Notes: generated by a model not told the origin, from the letters alone. 14,620 nt of DNA from UMGS1663 sp963621995 (GCA_963621995.1 CAVFFZ010000029.1:1-14620), one strand, 5' to 3'. Shown: positions 1-6,411, numbered from the stretch's first letter. Made by a program: numbers and translations.

Positions 1-38
1 TGTTATCTAAAAAATCGAATTATAAACTGGTCCATTTT

Positions 39-347
39 TCACTTACAATTAACATCATCCATGTTTCCAAGTTTTCTTTCACTCAATCTTTTATCTATGT
101 TATATTGTAAATTATTTTTATATGCTATATATTTTGCAGTAGCTTTTGCTCTTGTATAGTTGCTTGTCCAAATAACATCAAGATTTTGTAATTCTGTATT
201 TTCGCTTAATTTCTTAGATTGTTCTTCTCCTTTTATTGACAATATTTCTTTTTCATTAATCATTTGAGAATTTTCACTTGTGTTTCTAATCCCATTTTCC
301 TCAACTGTTTCAGCATGTCTAATTAAATAAATAACAGTATCATTCAT
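39..347 (-). pseudogene. Truncated histidine phosphatase (phosphoglycerate mutase-like) family protein
   Basis: The 102-residue product begins with the catalytic signature LIRHAET (residues 8-14). Its histidine is the one phosphorylated in the PGAM/histidine phosphatase superfamily. It later has SERKLGN, matching the usual ERxxG element. Family members are normally about 180-220 residues and need a second catalytic histidine in the C-terminal half; this product stops just after the ERxxG element and lacks that half. An AGGAGG-like site lies upstream of the ATG at 347. Frames downstream to base 1 also hit stops and show no recognisable continuation. I infer a broken gene, inactive as a phosphatase, although the ORF itself is open. 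It is the last gene of a minus-strand run with the GNAT and FlaR-like genes. Confidence 0.6.
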
Positions 348-404
348 CTAAAATAACTTCCTCCTCTTTTTTATATTATATATTTTTTAACTTGTAAAAT
401 ATTA

Positions 405-857
405 CTAAAGTTCAAATTTGTATAAAGTTTCACCTGTCTTTAATTTTTTTATAAAAATTGCTCCAAACTTTTCATAATAATTTTCTAAGTCTGTTTTTAG
501 ATATATGGTTGTAAATCCTCTATTTTTTGCCTCTTTTAATATGGCATCATTTAATATTCGAGAATATCCTTTTTTTCTATATTCTTTTTTTACATACATC
601 GTAGCATACCACGGCTTTAGTTCTTTTTCTTCTTCACAATCTTTTGGAAATATGGATATAAATCCTATTAACTTATTATTATCTACTAAAATTAACTTGC
701 AAAAAAATTTATCATTAAATGCATTACAAATTTTCTCTTTTTTTCTTTCTATTCTGCATTTTCTATTTTCTTCTTTATCGTCTGCCCATTCATCATATTC
801 TAATTTTGCAACTTCATCTAAATATTCTAATTTATTTTTCAAATTATATATTTTCAT
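405..857 (-). CDS. GNAT family N-acetyltransferase
   Basis: A 150-residue protein with GNAT fold features: a central strand GFISIFP, a strand YATMYVKKEYR, and the acetyl-CoA pyrophosphate-binding loop RKKGYS (R-x-x-G-x-S) followed by a long helix. It ends with TIYLKTDLENYYEKFGA, typical of the last GNAT motif with its FYEKxGF-like element. The start at 857 is preferred over an in-frame ATG at 896, because GGAG lies six bases before it inside the end of the upstream gene. The two genes therefore overlap by 14 bases and are likely translationally coupled. The family transfers an acetyl group from acetyl-CoA to an amine. The substrate cannot be told from sequence. Confidence 0.85.
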   Translation of the reverse strand: MKIYNLKNKLEYLDEVAKLEYDEWADDKEENRKCRIERKKEKICNAFNDKFFCKLILVDNNKLIGFISIFPKDCEEEKELKPWYATMYVKKEYRKKGYSRILNDAILKEAKNRGFTTIYLKTDLENYYEKFGAIFIKKLKTGETLYKFEL

Positions 858-1353
858 ATTTTTTCTCCATATTACGTATATAATTATCAGCCTCATCTCT
901 AGATTTAAAAATAAATATACTATGATTCATTTTATATTTATCCAATAACTTATAAATTTGTGGCAACTTTTCGTTAGTAAAATTAATAATGCATTGTTTA
1001 AAATTTTCATCTAGTTTCTCTTCTATCCAAGGCAAATCATCTCTTTTTTTGCCAATTCGTGATTTTGCACCTTCAAGACAAACTTGAGTTGGAAAATCCA
1101 ATAAAAATATAGTATCACATTCATTTATTCTTAATTCTAATGTTTTTTGATAATTTCCATCTATAATCCATTTATCCGTTTTAAAAATTTCTTTTAATTT
1201 TTCTTCTAGCTCTTCTTTTGTAATATGTGTACCATCTTTTTTATGATATAGCATATCTATGTGATATAATGGTAATTTCGTAATATTTTTTAACTTTTTA
1301 GAGAATAAACTTTTTCCGGCACCAGGACTTCCAATAACAATTATTTTTTTCAT
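844..1353 (-). CDS. P-loop kinase of the adenylate kinase / topology modulation (FlaR-like) family
   Basis: A 169-residue cytoplasmic P-loop protein with Walker A GSPGAGKS (residues 8-15), then LPLYHIDMLYHK and WIIDGNY, characteristic of the small nucleotide-kinase-like family annotated as DNA topology modulation protein FlaR. IFLLDFP is the Walker-B-like strand, and basic residues in SRIGKKRDD resemble a lid. I place the start at the ATG at 1353 rather than 1368, because AAGGAG (1360-1365) is correctly spaced for the former while the latter has no ribosome binding site. An extended -10 (TGTTATAAT) lies just upstream. The gene leads the minus-strand run with the GNAT and phosphatase genes. 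The family's real substrate is poorly established, and the FlaR name is historical. Confidence 0.8.
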   Translation of the reverse strand: MKKIIVIGSPGAGKSLFSKKLKNITKLPLYHIDMLYHKKDGTHITKEELEEKLKEIFKTDKWIIDGNYQKTLELRINECDTIFLLDFPTQVCLEGAKSRIGKKRDDLPWIEEKLDENFKQCIINFTNEKLPQIYKLLDKYKMNHSIFIFKSRDEADNYIRNMEKKYENI

Positions 1354-1386
1354 TTTTTTCTCCTTCATTTACTATTTATATTTAAC

Positions 1387-1392
1387 ATTATA
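1387..1392 (-). promoter_or_regulatory. Extended -10 promoter element of the FlaR-like gene run
   Basis: On the minus strand the sequence reads TGTTATAATG: a perfect TATAAT with a TG at the extended position, 33 bases from the chosen ATG at 1353. No good -35 box is visible, which an extended -10 can tolerate. It lies directly beside the phased CCC motifs at 1421-1457. Confidence 0.5.
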
Positions 1393-1418
1393 ACATATTT
1401 TTTTATTTAATCTATATT

Positions 1419-1457
1419 TTCCCATACATCTCCCTAATTTTCCCATCCATACCCCCC
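1419..1457. repeat. Helically phased CCC motifs upstream of integrase
   Basis: CCC runs begin at 1421, 1432, 1442 and 1452, a pitch of 10-11 bases, in the form TTCCCATA, CTCCCTAA, TTCCCATC, ACCCCCCT. One-turn spacing places them on the same DNA face. Similar motifs recur downstream of the integrase at 2885-2905 and 3163-3183, so I infer binding sites for the integrase arm-binding domain or an accessory protein. Confidence 0.4.
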
Positions 1458-1475
1458 TGTCGGGTTTTGTTTTCC
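1457..1475 (+). repeat. Left copy of 19-base imperfect direct repeat (candidate island boundary)
   Basis: CTGTCGGGTTTTGTTTTCC matches 13988-14006 at 16 of 19 positions in the same orientation, and all three differences are transitions. The two copies bracket the integrase and all the defence cassettes. This copy also overlaps the putative -35 box of the integrase promoter. Confidence 0.35.
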
Positions 1476-1494
1476 AATCAAAAAATGTTACAAT
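1467..1494 (+). promoter_or_regulatory. Putative integrase promoter
   Basis: A TTGTTT -35 box (1467-1472) and TACAAT -10 box (1489-1494) are separated by 16 bases. The leader of about 45 bases to the GTG at 1548 contains a perfect 7-base inverted repeat. Assigned by inspection only. Confidence 0.45.
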
Positions 1495-1501
1495 AAAAAC
1501 A

Positions 1502-1522
1502 TAGTAATACAAACAATTACTA
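1502..1522 (+). promoter_or_regulatory. Inverted repeat in the integrase leader
   Basis: TAGTAAT (1502-1508) and ATTACTA (1516-1522) form a perfect 7-base dyad with a 7-base spacer, just after the putative -10 box and before AGAAAGGAGG (1531-1540). It could be a repressor operator or a weak leader hairpin. There is no T-run, so it is not a terminator. Confidence 0.35.
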
Positions 1523-1547
1523 AAAACAACAGAAAGGAGGCAAAAAA

Positions 1548-2747
1548 GTGACAGGTAGTATTGAAAAACGAGGAAAAAACAGTTACAGGCTAGTAGTATT
1601 CAAAGGATATGATCTAGACGGCAAACCAATAAGGCATCAAAAAACAATACACTGCAAGAAAAAATCAGAAGCACAGATAGAACTTGCAAAATTTCTAACA
1701 GAAGTAGAAAGTGGACTAATAGTAGATGGGAATATCCCAACATTTGCACAATATGTGGAAATATGGACAAAAGATTATGCATTAAAAGAACTAGCACCAT
1801 CAACTTATTATAGATACAAACGTATGTTAGAAACAAGAATCACTCCATATTTTGGACATTATAAACTAAATAAAATCAAGCCAACAGACATAATGAGATT
1901 TTATGATTTACTTGAAGAAGATACTCAAATTGTTAGAAGAAAAAACAATAATGGAAAGAAAACAAGAAAGCCGCTATCTCAAAAAACAATATTAGAACAT
2001 CATCGTTTGCTATCGGCAATGCTTCATAGAGCAGTATATTGGCAACTTATTGTAAGCAATCCTGCTGAACGTGTTCAACCACCGAAAACATCTAAACCGT
2101 TAAGACGTCATTATGATGAAGAACAAACTAAAATTCTTGTTGATAATTTGCAAAAGTTAAAAGGCAATCAAATTAAATATCGTACTGCAATTTTACTTGA
2201 TATTTTTACTGGAGCAAGGCTTGGTGAACTTGTTGGGCTTGAATGGAGTGATATTGATTTTAAAAATGGTATTATCAATATTAATAAGTCTAGTCAATAT
2301 CTTTCTGAAAAAGGAGTTTTTACTAAGGCACCTAAAACAGAAAGTTCAATAAGAGATGTTGCAATACCTGATTTTATCGTTTCTTTACTTGAAGAATATA
2401 AGTTATGGTATGATGAACAAAAATCAATTGTAGGCGATTTCTGGCACGAATCTAATAGGCTATTTGTTCAAGATGATGGTAAACCTATTCATCCATCTAC
2501 AATTAGCAAATGGTTTGAACAGTTTGTTAAAAAGATTGGATTGCCTGTAATTAATTTTCATGGTTTAAGACATACAAATGCAACTCTTCTTATTTCTCAA
2601 CAAGTTGATGTTGCAACAGTATCTGCTAGGCTTGGTCATGCACAAATTACTACTACATACAATTTCTATGTTCACCCACTAAAATCTCATGATAGGACTG
2701 CTGGAAATGTATTAGAGAATTTGTTGATTTCAAGCAAGGCAAATTAG
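1548..2747 (+). CDS. int: Tyrosine-type site-specific integrase (phage/ICE integrase)
   Basis: This 399-residue protein has the full three-domain layout of Firmicutes phage and ICE integrases. Residues 1-55 form an arm-binding domain (SIEKRGKNSYRLVVFKGYD), about 62-175 the SAM-like core-binding domain, and about 185-390 the catalytic domain. Catalytic residues are visible: R224 in TGARLGEL, K263 in KAPKTESS, H338 and R341 in FHGLRHT, H364 in RLGHAQ, and the nucleophile Y374 in YNFYVHP. The start is a GTG at 1548, fixed by a strong AGAAAGGAGG eight bases upstream. The enzyme cuts and rejoins att sites through a 3'-phosphotyrosine intermediate. No excisionase gene is recognisable nearby. The att-like region directly downstream (2885-3183) is its most likely site of action. 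It appears intact. Confidence 0.95.
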   Translation: MTGSIEKRGKNSYRLVVFKGYDLDGKPIRHQKTIHCKKKSEAQIELAKFLTEVESGLIVDGNIPTFAQYVEIWTKDYALKELAPSTYYRYKRMLETRITPYFGHYKLNKIKPTDIMRFYDLLEEDTQIVRRKNNNGKKTRKPLSQKTILEHHRLLSAMLHRAVYWQLIVSNPAERVQPPKTSKPLRRHYDEEQTKILVDNLQKLKGNQIKYRTAILLDIFTGARLGELVGLEWSDIDFKNGIININKSSQYLSEKGVFTKAPKTESSIRDVAIPDFIVSLLEEYKLWYDEQKSIVGDFWHESNRLFVQDDGKPIHPSTISKWFEQFVKKIGLPVINFHGLRHTNATLLISQQVDVATVSARLGHAQITTTYNFYVHPLKSHDRTAGNVLENLLISSKAN

Positions 2748-2884
2748 TAATTCAATATTATCTAAAAATCTTTTTTGTGACTCTCATATTTATATTTTTT
2801 TGATTTATTTTGTTGCAAAAATAACTTTAAGAATTTTTGTAAAATGAGCTTTTCTTAGAGGTTCTATGTCAATTAGGAAGTTGA

Positions 2885-2905
2885 TCCCCAATTTCTCCCC
2901 AATTT
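2885..2905 (+). repeat. Tandem TCCCCAATTT pair, candidate integrase arm site
   Basis: Two exact copies of TCCCCAATTT at 2885-2894 and 2896-2905, offset by 11 bases (one helical turn), lie 138 bases after the integrase stop codon. Direct repeats at such spacing are typical targets of the N-terminal arm-binding domain of tyrosine integrases. Confidence 0.5.
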
Positions 2906-2950
2906 GACATAATAGTGCTATTTTCAAGCATTATATCAACCAATTTGAAG

Positions 2951-2989
2951 GCAAAAAAAATCGCTACAACCACTCAAGCTGTAACGATT
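2951..2989 (-). terminator. Orphan rho-independent terminator (minus strand)
   Basis: AATCGCTACA (2959-2968) pairs with TGTAACGATT (2980-2989). The single mismatch becomes a G-U wobble only in minus-strand RNA, and an A-run at 2953-2960 gives that RNA a U-tract, so the terminator works leftwards. No gene precedes it on the minus strand within 250 bases except a fragment of about 16 codons ending at a stop near 3017. It may be a remnant carried with an attachment site from the 3' end of a target gene. Confidence 0.65.
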
Positions 2990-3100
2990 AAATCAAAATT
3001 ATAAAATAAAATTATTTCAAACTCACCTTAGAGTTATGAGCGCCGGCAAAGGCACTTTTGAAGATTTATGGAAATTTAAGTTTTTATTGGTATTTAGCCA

Positions 3101-3217
3101 TTTATAGAAGATTTAGTTTATTGAACATTTATGCAATTTTAGGATATTTTTGGAAGCAATTCTTCCCAAAATTTTCCCAATTTTATTTGGTAAAATTTTG
3201 CAGTAATCTTCTATAAA
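3101..3217. repeat. 13-base perfect inverted repeat flanking the second CCC pair
   Basis: TTTATAGAAGATT (3101-3113) and AATCTTCTATAAA (3205-3217) are exact reverse complements 91 bases apart, enclosing the TTCCCAA pair. A related GAAGATTTA also occurs at 3060-3068. The arrangement suits protein binding sites rather than an RNA hairpin. Confidence 0.45.
3163..3183 (+). repeat. TTCCCAAAAT / TTCCCAATTT pair, second candidate arm site
   Basis: TTCCCAAAAT (3163-3172) and TTCCCAATTT (3174-3183) repeat at an 11-base offset, in the same orientation as the pair at 2885-2905. Confidence 0.45.
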
Positions 3218-3243
3218 ATCAAGAATTATTTTGGAGGTTTTAT

Positions 3244-3540
3244 ATGAAAAATTTAAGAGAAGTTAATGATGATATTTTAAAAGATTGGTTTATTTATAGA
3301 GATGAAGATCTCTCTGCTTTAAAATCTGATGAAGACAAAAAACATTGGATTTATTTTGATGAAATAGCTGAAAATATTTTAAGAAATGTACCTGAATGTA
3401 ATAAGAAATATGTTAGACAACAATTACATAAACTTGATGATAATTTTTTGGGTTATTGCGATTATTGGAATGAAAAGTATTATAGAAATGGGTTTGTGGA
3501 TGGAAGTCAGATAGCTATGGGATGTTTTGAAGATTGGTGA
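3244..3540 (+). CDS. Small acidic protein of unknown function
   Basis: A 98-residue soluble protein rich in Asp and Glu, with two predicted helical stretches (about 28-40, KKHWIYFDEIAENILR, and about 56-70) and a C-terminal YYRNGFVDGSQIAMG element. That element recalls the YxxGFxDG ending of several small uncharacterised Firmicutes proteins. I do not recognise a family securely. GGAGG at 3233-3237, seven bases before the ATG, makes the start firm. A TATAAA at 3212-3217 could serve as a -10 box. It is the only plus-strand gene besides the integrase and ends convergently, nine bases from the HNH-type gene, at a shared terminator. Its acidity and position next to an integrase could suit a DNA-mimic or regulatory role, but nothing shows it. 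Confidence 0.75.
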   Translation: MKNLREVNDDILKDWFIYRDEDLSALKSDEDKKHWIYFDEIAENILRNVPECNKKYVRQQLHKLDDNFLGYCDYWNEKYYRNGFVDGSQIAMGCFEDW

Positions 3541-3564
3541 AAGGCGAGATTAATTCTCGCCTTT
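3540..3564. terminator. Bidirectional terminator shared by convergent genes
   Basis: AAAGGCGAGA (3540-3549) pairs perfectly with TCTCGCCTTT (3555-3564) around a TTAAT loop. The hairpin overlaps the TGA of the plus-strand gene and encodes the last codons (Lys-Gly-Glu-Asn-stop) of the minus-strand HNH-type gene. The T-runs are short in both directions (three to four). Confidence 0.75.
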
Positions 3565-4491
3565 TATCTGTTCAATCCTATTTAAAAATTCACTTGAACT
3601 TATTTGATTATTGATATATTCATCAATAACATTTTTATATTTTTCTTCCTTTATATTTAATCTATTCATTTCACCTTTAATTATTTCTATTGTATCAATT
3701 CTACTTTTTTTACTTTGCTTTAAAATATCCTCTTTACTTCTAAAATCTCCTACCCACAAAGTATTTCTTTCTAGGATATTTAATGTAACTCCTAATATTC
3801 CTTTATCATTATATGTAAAATCAATACCCATATTTGTAATATCAGATACATATTCAAATGTATCTTCTGTTGGATCTATTTCTAATATAAATCCTACTGG
3901 ATATAAATCCATATATGCTATTGTTTTAATCTTTCCATTACCATACATCATAACATTCAACCCAGACCAACCACAACGGGGTTCTTTTAAGATATACATG
4001 CTAATTCTATATTTTTTTGGATCAAAATTCGTAGATTCTCTATTGAGAATAAAATCTCTTAGTGCTGGATGTGCATCAAAAAATTCTGCATGCATTGTAG
4101 ACGCAAACATACAAATTATCTGCTTAAAAATTCTTAAAGGATGCATCTCTTTTAATTCAATTTTTACTGCTTTAACTTTTTCTAAATCTACTTTATTTGT
4201 TAGTACATACCCTATAGTATTAACAAAATTAATATAATCATCTGCATACCATGCTCCAGTATTGTTGTTGCAAGCTTCGCATAATGTATATCCTCCCATT
4301 CCTCGTTGCAAATTTTTATATCTTAATCCCGTTAAATCCCATGGTTGCCTTGTACTTCCTATATGATTCATCAATGTATCACCTAATATTGCATGTGCAT
4401 CGTCAGAATTGTTTGCTTTTTCAGGTGGAATATGCTCGAATGTTAATTGTGTGTTTTTTCCACATATATGACATTTTCCATAATTTTTCAT
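3550..4491 (-). CDS. HNH endonuclease-like zinc-motif protein
   Basis: This 313-residue protein starts with an HNH-type arrangement: CHIC (C7, C10), then LTFEHIPPEKANN (E19, H20), then LCEACNNNTG (C71, C74, N75). The two CxxC pairs suit a structural zinc site, and the E/DH plus the Asn-rich segment match the beta-beta-alpha metal nuclease core of HNH families. The remaining 230 residues are of unknown type, with no membrane segment, and end in a charged helical region. The ATG lies two bases after the TAG of the upstream membrane protein, with GGAGAG inside that gene's final codons, so translation is probably coupled. The predicted activity is nucleic-acid cleavage. A purely structural zinc domain is possible, since a complete catalytic triad is not certain. 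Confidence 0.7.
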   Translation of the reverse strand: MKNYGKCHICGKNTQLTFEHIPPEKANNSDDAHAILGDTLMNHIGSTRQPWDLTGLRYKNLQRGMGGYTLCEACNNNTGAWYADDYINFVNTIGYVLTNKVDLEKVKAVKIELKEMHPLRIFKQIICMFASTMHAEFFDAHPALRDFILNRESTNFDPKKYRISMYILKEPRCGWSGLNVMMYGNGKIKTIAYMDLYPVGFILEIDPTEDTFEYVSDITNMGIDFTYNDKGILGVTLNILERNTLWVGDFRSKEDILKQSKKSRIDTIEIIKGEMNRLNIKEEKYKNVIDEYINNQISSSEFLNRIEQIKGEN

Positions 4492-4493
4492 AT

Positions 4494-5285
4494 CTATCTC
4501 TCCATAATATTTATATATTCTTCTAACTTTATATTTCTTATCTTATTAAGATTTAGTTTGCAATTTTTTATTGCTTTACACATTACCATTCTTTTATCTT
4601 TTTTTGATAAATAGTTTTTACATTTTACTCTAACCCAAAATGTTTCATATTTCATAAAAACTAATATTAAATATATCATTGGCATATATATTATAGTCAA
4701 TATTGGTATGTAAATTATACTTTTTAGAGTGTCTTCAGTAAAAATATTTTGTATATCATTAATCATTAGCCTTATTGAATGTATAAATGCAGCAAAAGAT
4801 ATTATTATAACTATAGAATATGCAAAAGTAGAAACTTCCTTCGTTCCTCCGAATCTTTCTCCAAATTCTCCTACTAATGAAAATAATAATACAATTGGAA
4901 TAATAATTAATTCGATCCATAAGCTAAAAGGATAATTAACTCCTATAAATTCTATTAAGATATAAACTTCAAAACAACTCTTTAATGTCTCTCTAAAGTA
5001 TTTTTTACTATCTTCTTCTGCTTTTATTATTGAGAATATAGGTATAGTTATAAGCCATATAAGAGTATCCTTCAATAAATTTATATTCCAAAATCTTACC
5101 TTATAAAGAATATATATACAAAATACCATATATGTATATATAATAATATATAACATCACTAATTTTTTGTTAAATATTGCTTTTATTACATTCTTAAACG
5201 ATTGCCTTACATCTGGCTTTAATAAACAATACAATATAAACACATTGACCCATACCATTATAGCTAATTCCCTATTTGTAAACAT
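4494..5285 (-). CDS. Polytopic membrane protein paired with HNH-type protein
   Basis: A 263-residue integral membrane protein with about seven hydrophobic segments (near residues 6-22, 42-61, 72-87, 107-119, 121-138, 151-171 and 189-212) and a basic cytoplasmic tail of about 50 residues (KCKNYLSKKDKRMVMCK). The N-terminus NRELAIMVWVNVFILYCLLKP resembles a family of uncharacterised bacterial membrane proteins starting with an xxRELAxxxW motif. Polar residues within the membrane region (E112, E125) stand out. The ATG has GGAAGG upstream. It is the first gene of a two-gene unit and overlaps the ribosome binding site of the HNH-type gene. In a defence setting, a membrane protein paired with a nuclease suggests a sensor/effector pair, but this is inference and no function is known. 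Confidence 0.75.
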   Translation of the reverse strand: MFTNRELAIMVWVNVFILYCLLKPDVRQSFKNVIKAIFNKKLVMLYIIIYTYMVFCIYILYKVRFWNINLLKDTLIWLITIPIFSIIKAEEDSKKYFRETLKSCFEVYILIEFIGVNYPFSLWIELIIIPIVLLFSLVGEFGERFGGTKEVSTFAYSIVIIISFAAFIHSIRLMINDIQNIFTEDTLKSIIYIPILTIIYMPMIYLILVFMKYETFWVRVKCKNYLSKKDKRMVMCKAIKNCKLNLNKIRNIKLEEYINIMER

Positions 5286-5380
5286 ATACTTCCTTCCTAT
5301 TACATATCTTTATCGATAATTTAACATCTAATATAGCACTTACTATTCGAAAATTTTGTCGCAACTTGTCTCTTATTATC

Positions 5381-5431
5381 AAAAAAGCAAAATAATTCTA
5401 TAATATCTAATTACTATTATTTTGCTTTTCT
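5381..5431 (-). terminator. Terminator of the XRE-Fic gene
   Basis: A 14-base perfect stem, AAAAGCAAAATAAT (5383-5396) with ATTATTTTGCTTTT (5416-5429), lies immediately after the stop of the Fic gene and runs into T6 on the minus strand. It separates this gene from the membrane/HNH pair. The A/T-rich arms make it nearly symmetrical, so weak action in the other direction is possible. Confidence 0.7.
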
Positions 5432-5436
5432 TTAGT

Positions 5437-6378
5437 TTATTTATTTCCAACATAATATTTAATCATTTCTGTATATTGATCTTGTGCATTTAAACAAGTG
5501 TCTATCAAATAGCCTTTTTCTGTTTTATTTTGGTATTCCTTTAATCCTCTATAATAAAATAATTTATCTTTGTCTAATATAATAAATGGAATTATATTAT
5601 TTTTTAGACATTCTTTAAATGCAATTATTCTACCCACTCTACCATTACCATCTTGAAAAGGATGTATTTTTTCAAATCTAGCATGAAATTCTATTATATC
5701 TTTTATAGTAACTTTTGATAAACTATTGTACCATTCCATTAATTTTTGCATATCTTTTGCCACTTGTTTTGGTGATGATGTCTTCATACTTCCAGCTTCA
5801 TTGGCTAATCTTTTGTATTCACCAACATTAAACCAATCTTTTCTGCTATCCATTGTTCCTTCTTTTAAGATTCTATGAAAATTTTTTATCATTTCTTCTG
5901 TCAGTTCTTTATCAGCATTATCTAACATATAATCTACTAATTTAAAATGGTTTGATGTTTCAACTATATCATCAACACTTGCAACAGTCTCACCCTCAAA
6001 TAAAATGGTATTTGTTTCATATATATATCTTGTTTGGTCCTCTGTTAACTTACTTCCTTCAATATGGTTTGTGTTATATGCAAATATAATTTGTGTATTG
6101 TGATACAAATTTCCCTTTAACCCCATTTCTTTTTGTTCTCTTAATATTTCTAATACATTAATTTTAGTAATATCAAATTTTTCTTCATCTTTTATTAATC
6201 CATCTACTGTTATATTAAATGTTTCTGCTAATCTTTTTAAAGATTCAATATTAGGTTCAATCATTCCAGATTCATATTTAGATATTGTTCCTGGTTCAAC
6301 TTCTAATATTTCAGCAATATCTTTTTGAGTCATTTTATTTAATTCTCTATACTTTTTTATTTTATTTCCAATACTCAT
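5437..6378 (-). CDS. XRE-family HTH / Fic domain fusion protein (predicted AMP transferase)
   Basis: A 313-residue fusion. Residues 4-60 form a Cro/C1-type helix-turn-helix (IKKYRELNKMTQKDIAEILE, then GTISKYESG). Residues about 85-300 form a Fic domain with the complete catalytic motif HPFQDGNGRVGR (239-250), where H239 is the expected base and D243, N245 and R250 handle ATP and magnesium. An autoinhibitory (S/T)xxxE(G/N) motif is present as TNHIEG (103-108), so the enzyme should restrain itself by blocking the ATP gamma-phosphate site. Fic proteins with this core transfer AMP to a hydroxyl of a protein target; the target here is unknown. The gene stands alone, with its own terminator. The HTH could bind its own promoter region. 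No separate antitoxin gene is next to it, consistent with the internal inhibitory motif. Confidence 0.92.
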   Translation of the reverse strand: MSIGNKIKKYRELNKMTQKDIAEILEVEPGTISKYESGMIEPNIESLKRLAETFNITVDGLIKDEEKFDITKINVLEILREQKEMGLKGNLYHNTQIIFAYNTNHIEGSKLTEDQTRYIYETNTILFEGETVASVDDIVETSNHFKLVDYMLDNADKELTEEMIKNFHRILKEGTMDSRKDWFNVGEYKRLANEAGSMKTSSPKQVAKDMQKLMEWYNSLSKVTIKDIIEFHARFEKIHPFQDGNGRVGRIIAFKECLKNNIIPFIILDKDKLFYYRGLKEYQNKTEKGYLIDTCLNAQDQYTEMIKYYVGNK

Positions 6379-6405
6379 ATATTCACTTCCTTTTTTAATA
6401 TATAT

Positions 6406-6411
6406 ATTATA
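6406..6411 (-). promoter_or_regulatory. Possible -10 box of the XRE-Fic gene
   Basis: A TATAAT on the minus strand lies 27 bases before the ATG at 6378. No convincing -35 is visible. TTCCAAAA occurs at 6421-6428 and again at 6462-6469, 41 bases apart (about four helical turns), and could be an operator for the HTH domain. The tract is so AT-rich that chance matches are likely. Confidence 0.3.

Larger units (their letters stand above)
2748..3243. other. Gene-free att-like recombination region
   Basis: No ORF of convincing length lies in this 496-base stretch. It contains, in order: a TCCCCAATTT pair at 2885-2905; an orphan minus-strand terminator (2951-2989); a GC-rich islet (about 3038-3055); GAAGATTTA at 3060 and 3107; a perfect 13-base inverted repeat (3101-3113 and 3205-3217); and a TTCCCAA pair at 3163-3183. 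The two motif pairs lie about 258 bases apart with the islet at their midpoint, which resembles the arm-core-arm plan of a tyrosine-integrase attP. The ribosome binding site of the next gene (GGAGG, 3233-3237) closes the region. Confidence 0.45.

Noticed and set aside
505..948. Plus-strand ORF opposite the GNAT and FlaR-like genes
   Set aside because: Phe/Ser-rich antisense shadow of recognisable GNAT and P-loop genes, without a ribosome binding site.
3020..3056. Possible tRNA fragment (CTCATAA like a CAU anticodon loop on the minus strand)
   Set aside because: No T-arm GTTCGA, no acceptor stem and no pairing of the flanks; the resemblance is limited to the loop.
2748..3243. CRISPR array in the repeat-rich intergenic region
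   Set aside because: The repeats are 10-13 bases with no regular spacer units and no cas genes.
3611..4526. Two plus-strand hydrophobic ORFs
   Set aside because: Antisense to the HNH-type gene; their hydrophobicity comes from reading AT-rich coding DNA backwards.
5310..5319. Palindrome TTATCGATAA as an operator of the membrane/HNH pair
   Set aside because: A 10-base AT-rich palindrome is expected by chance here, and no clear promoter could be tied to it.
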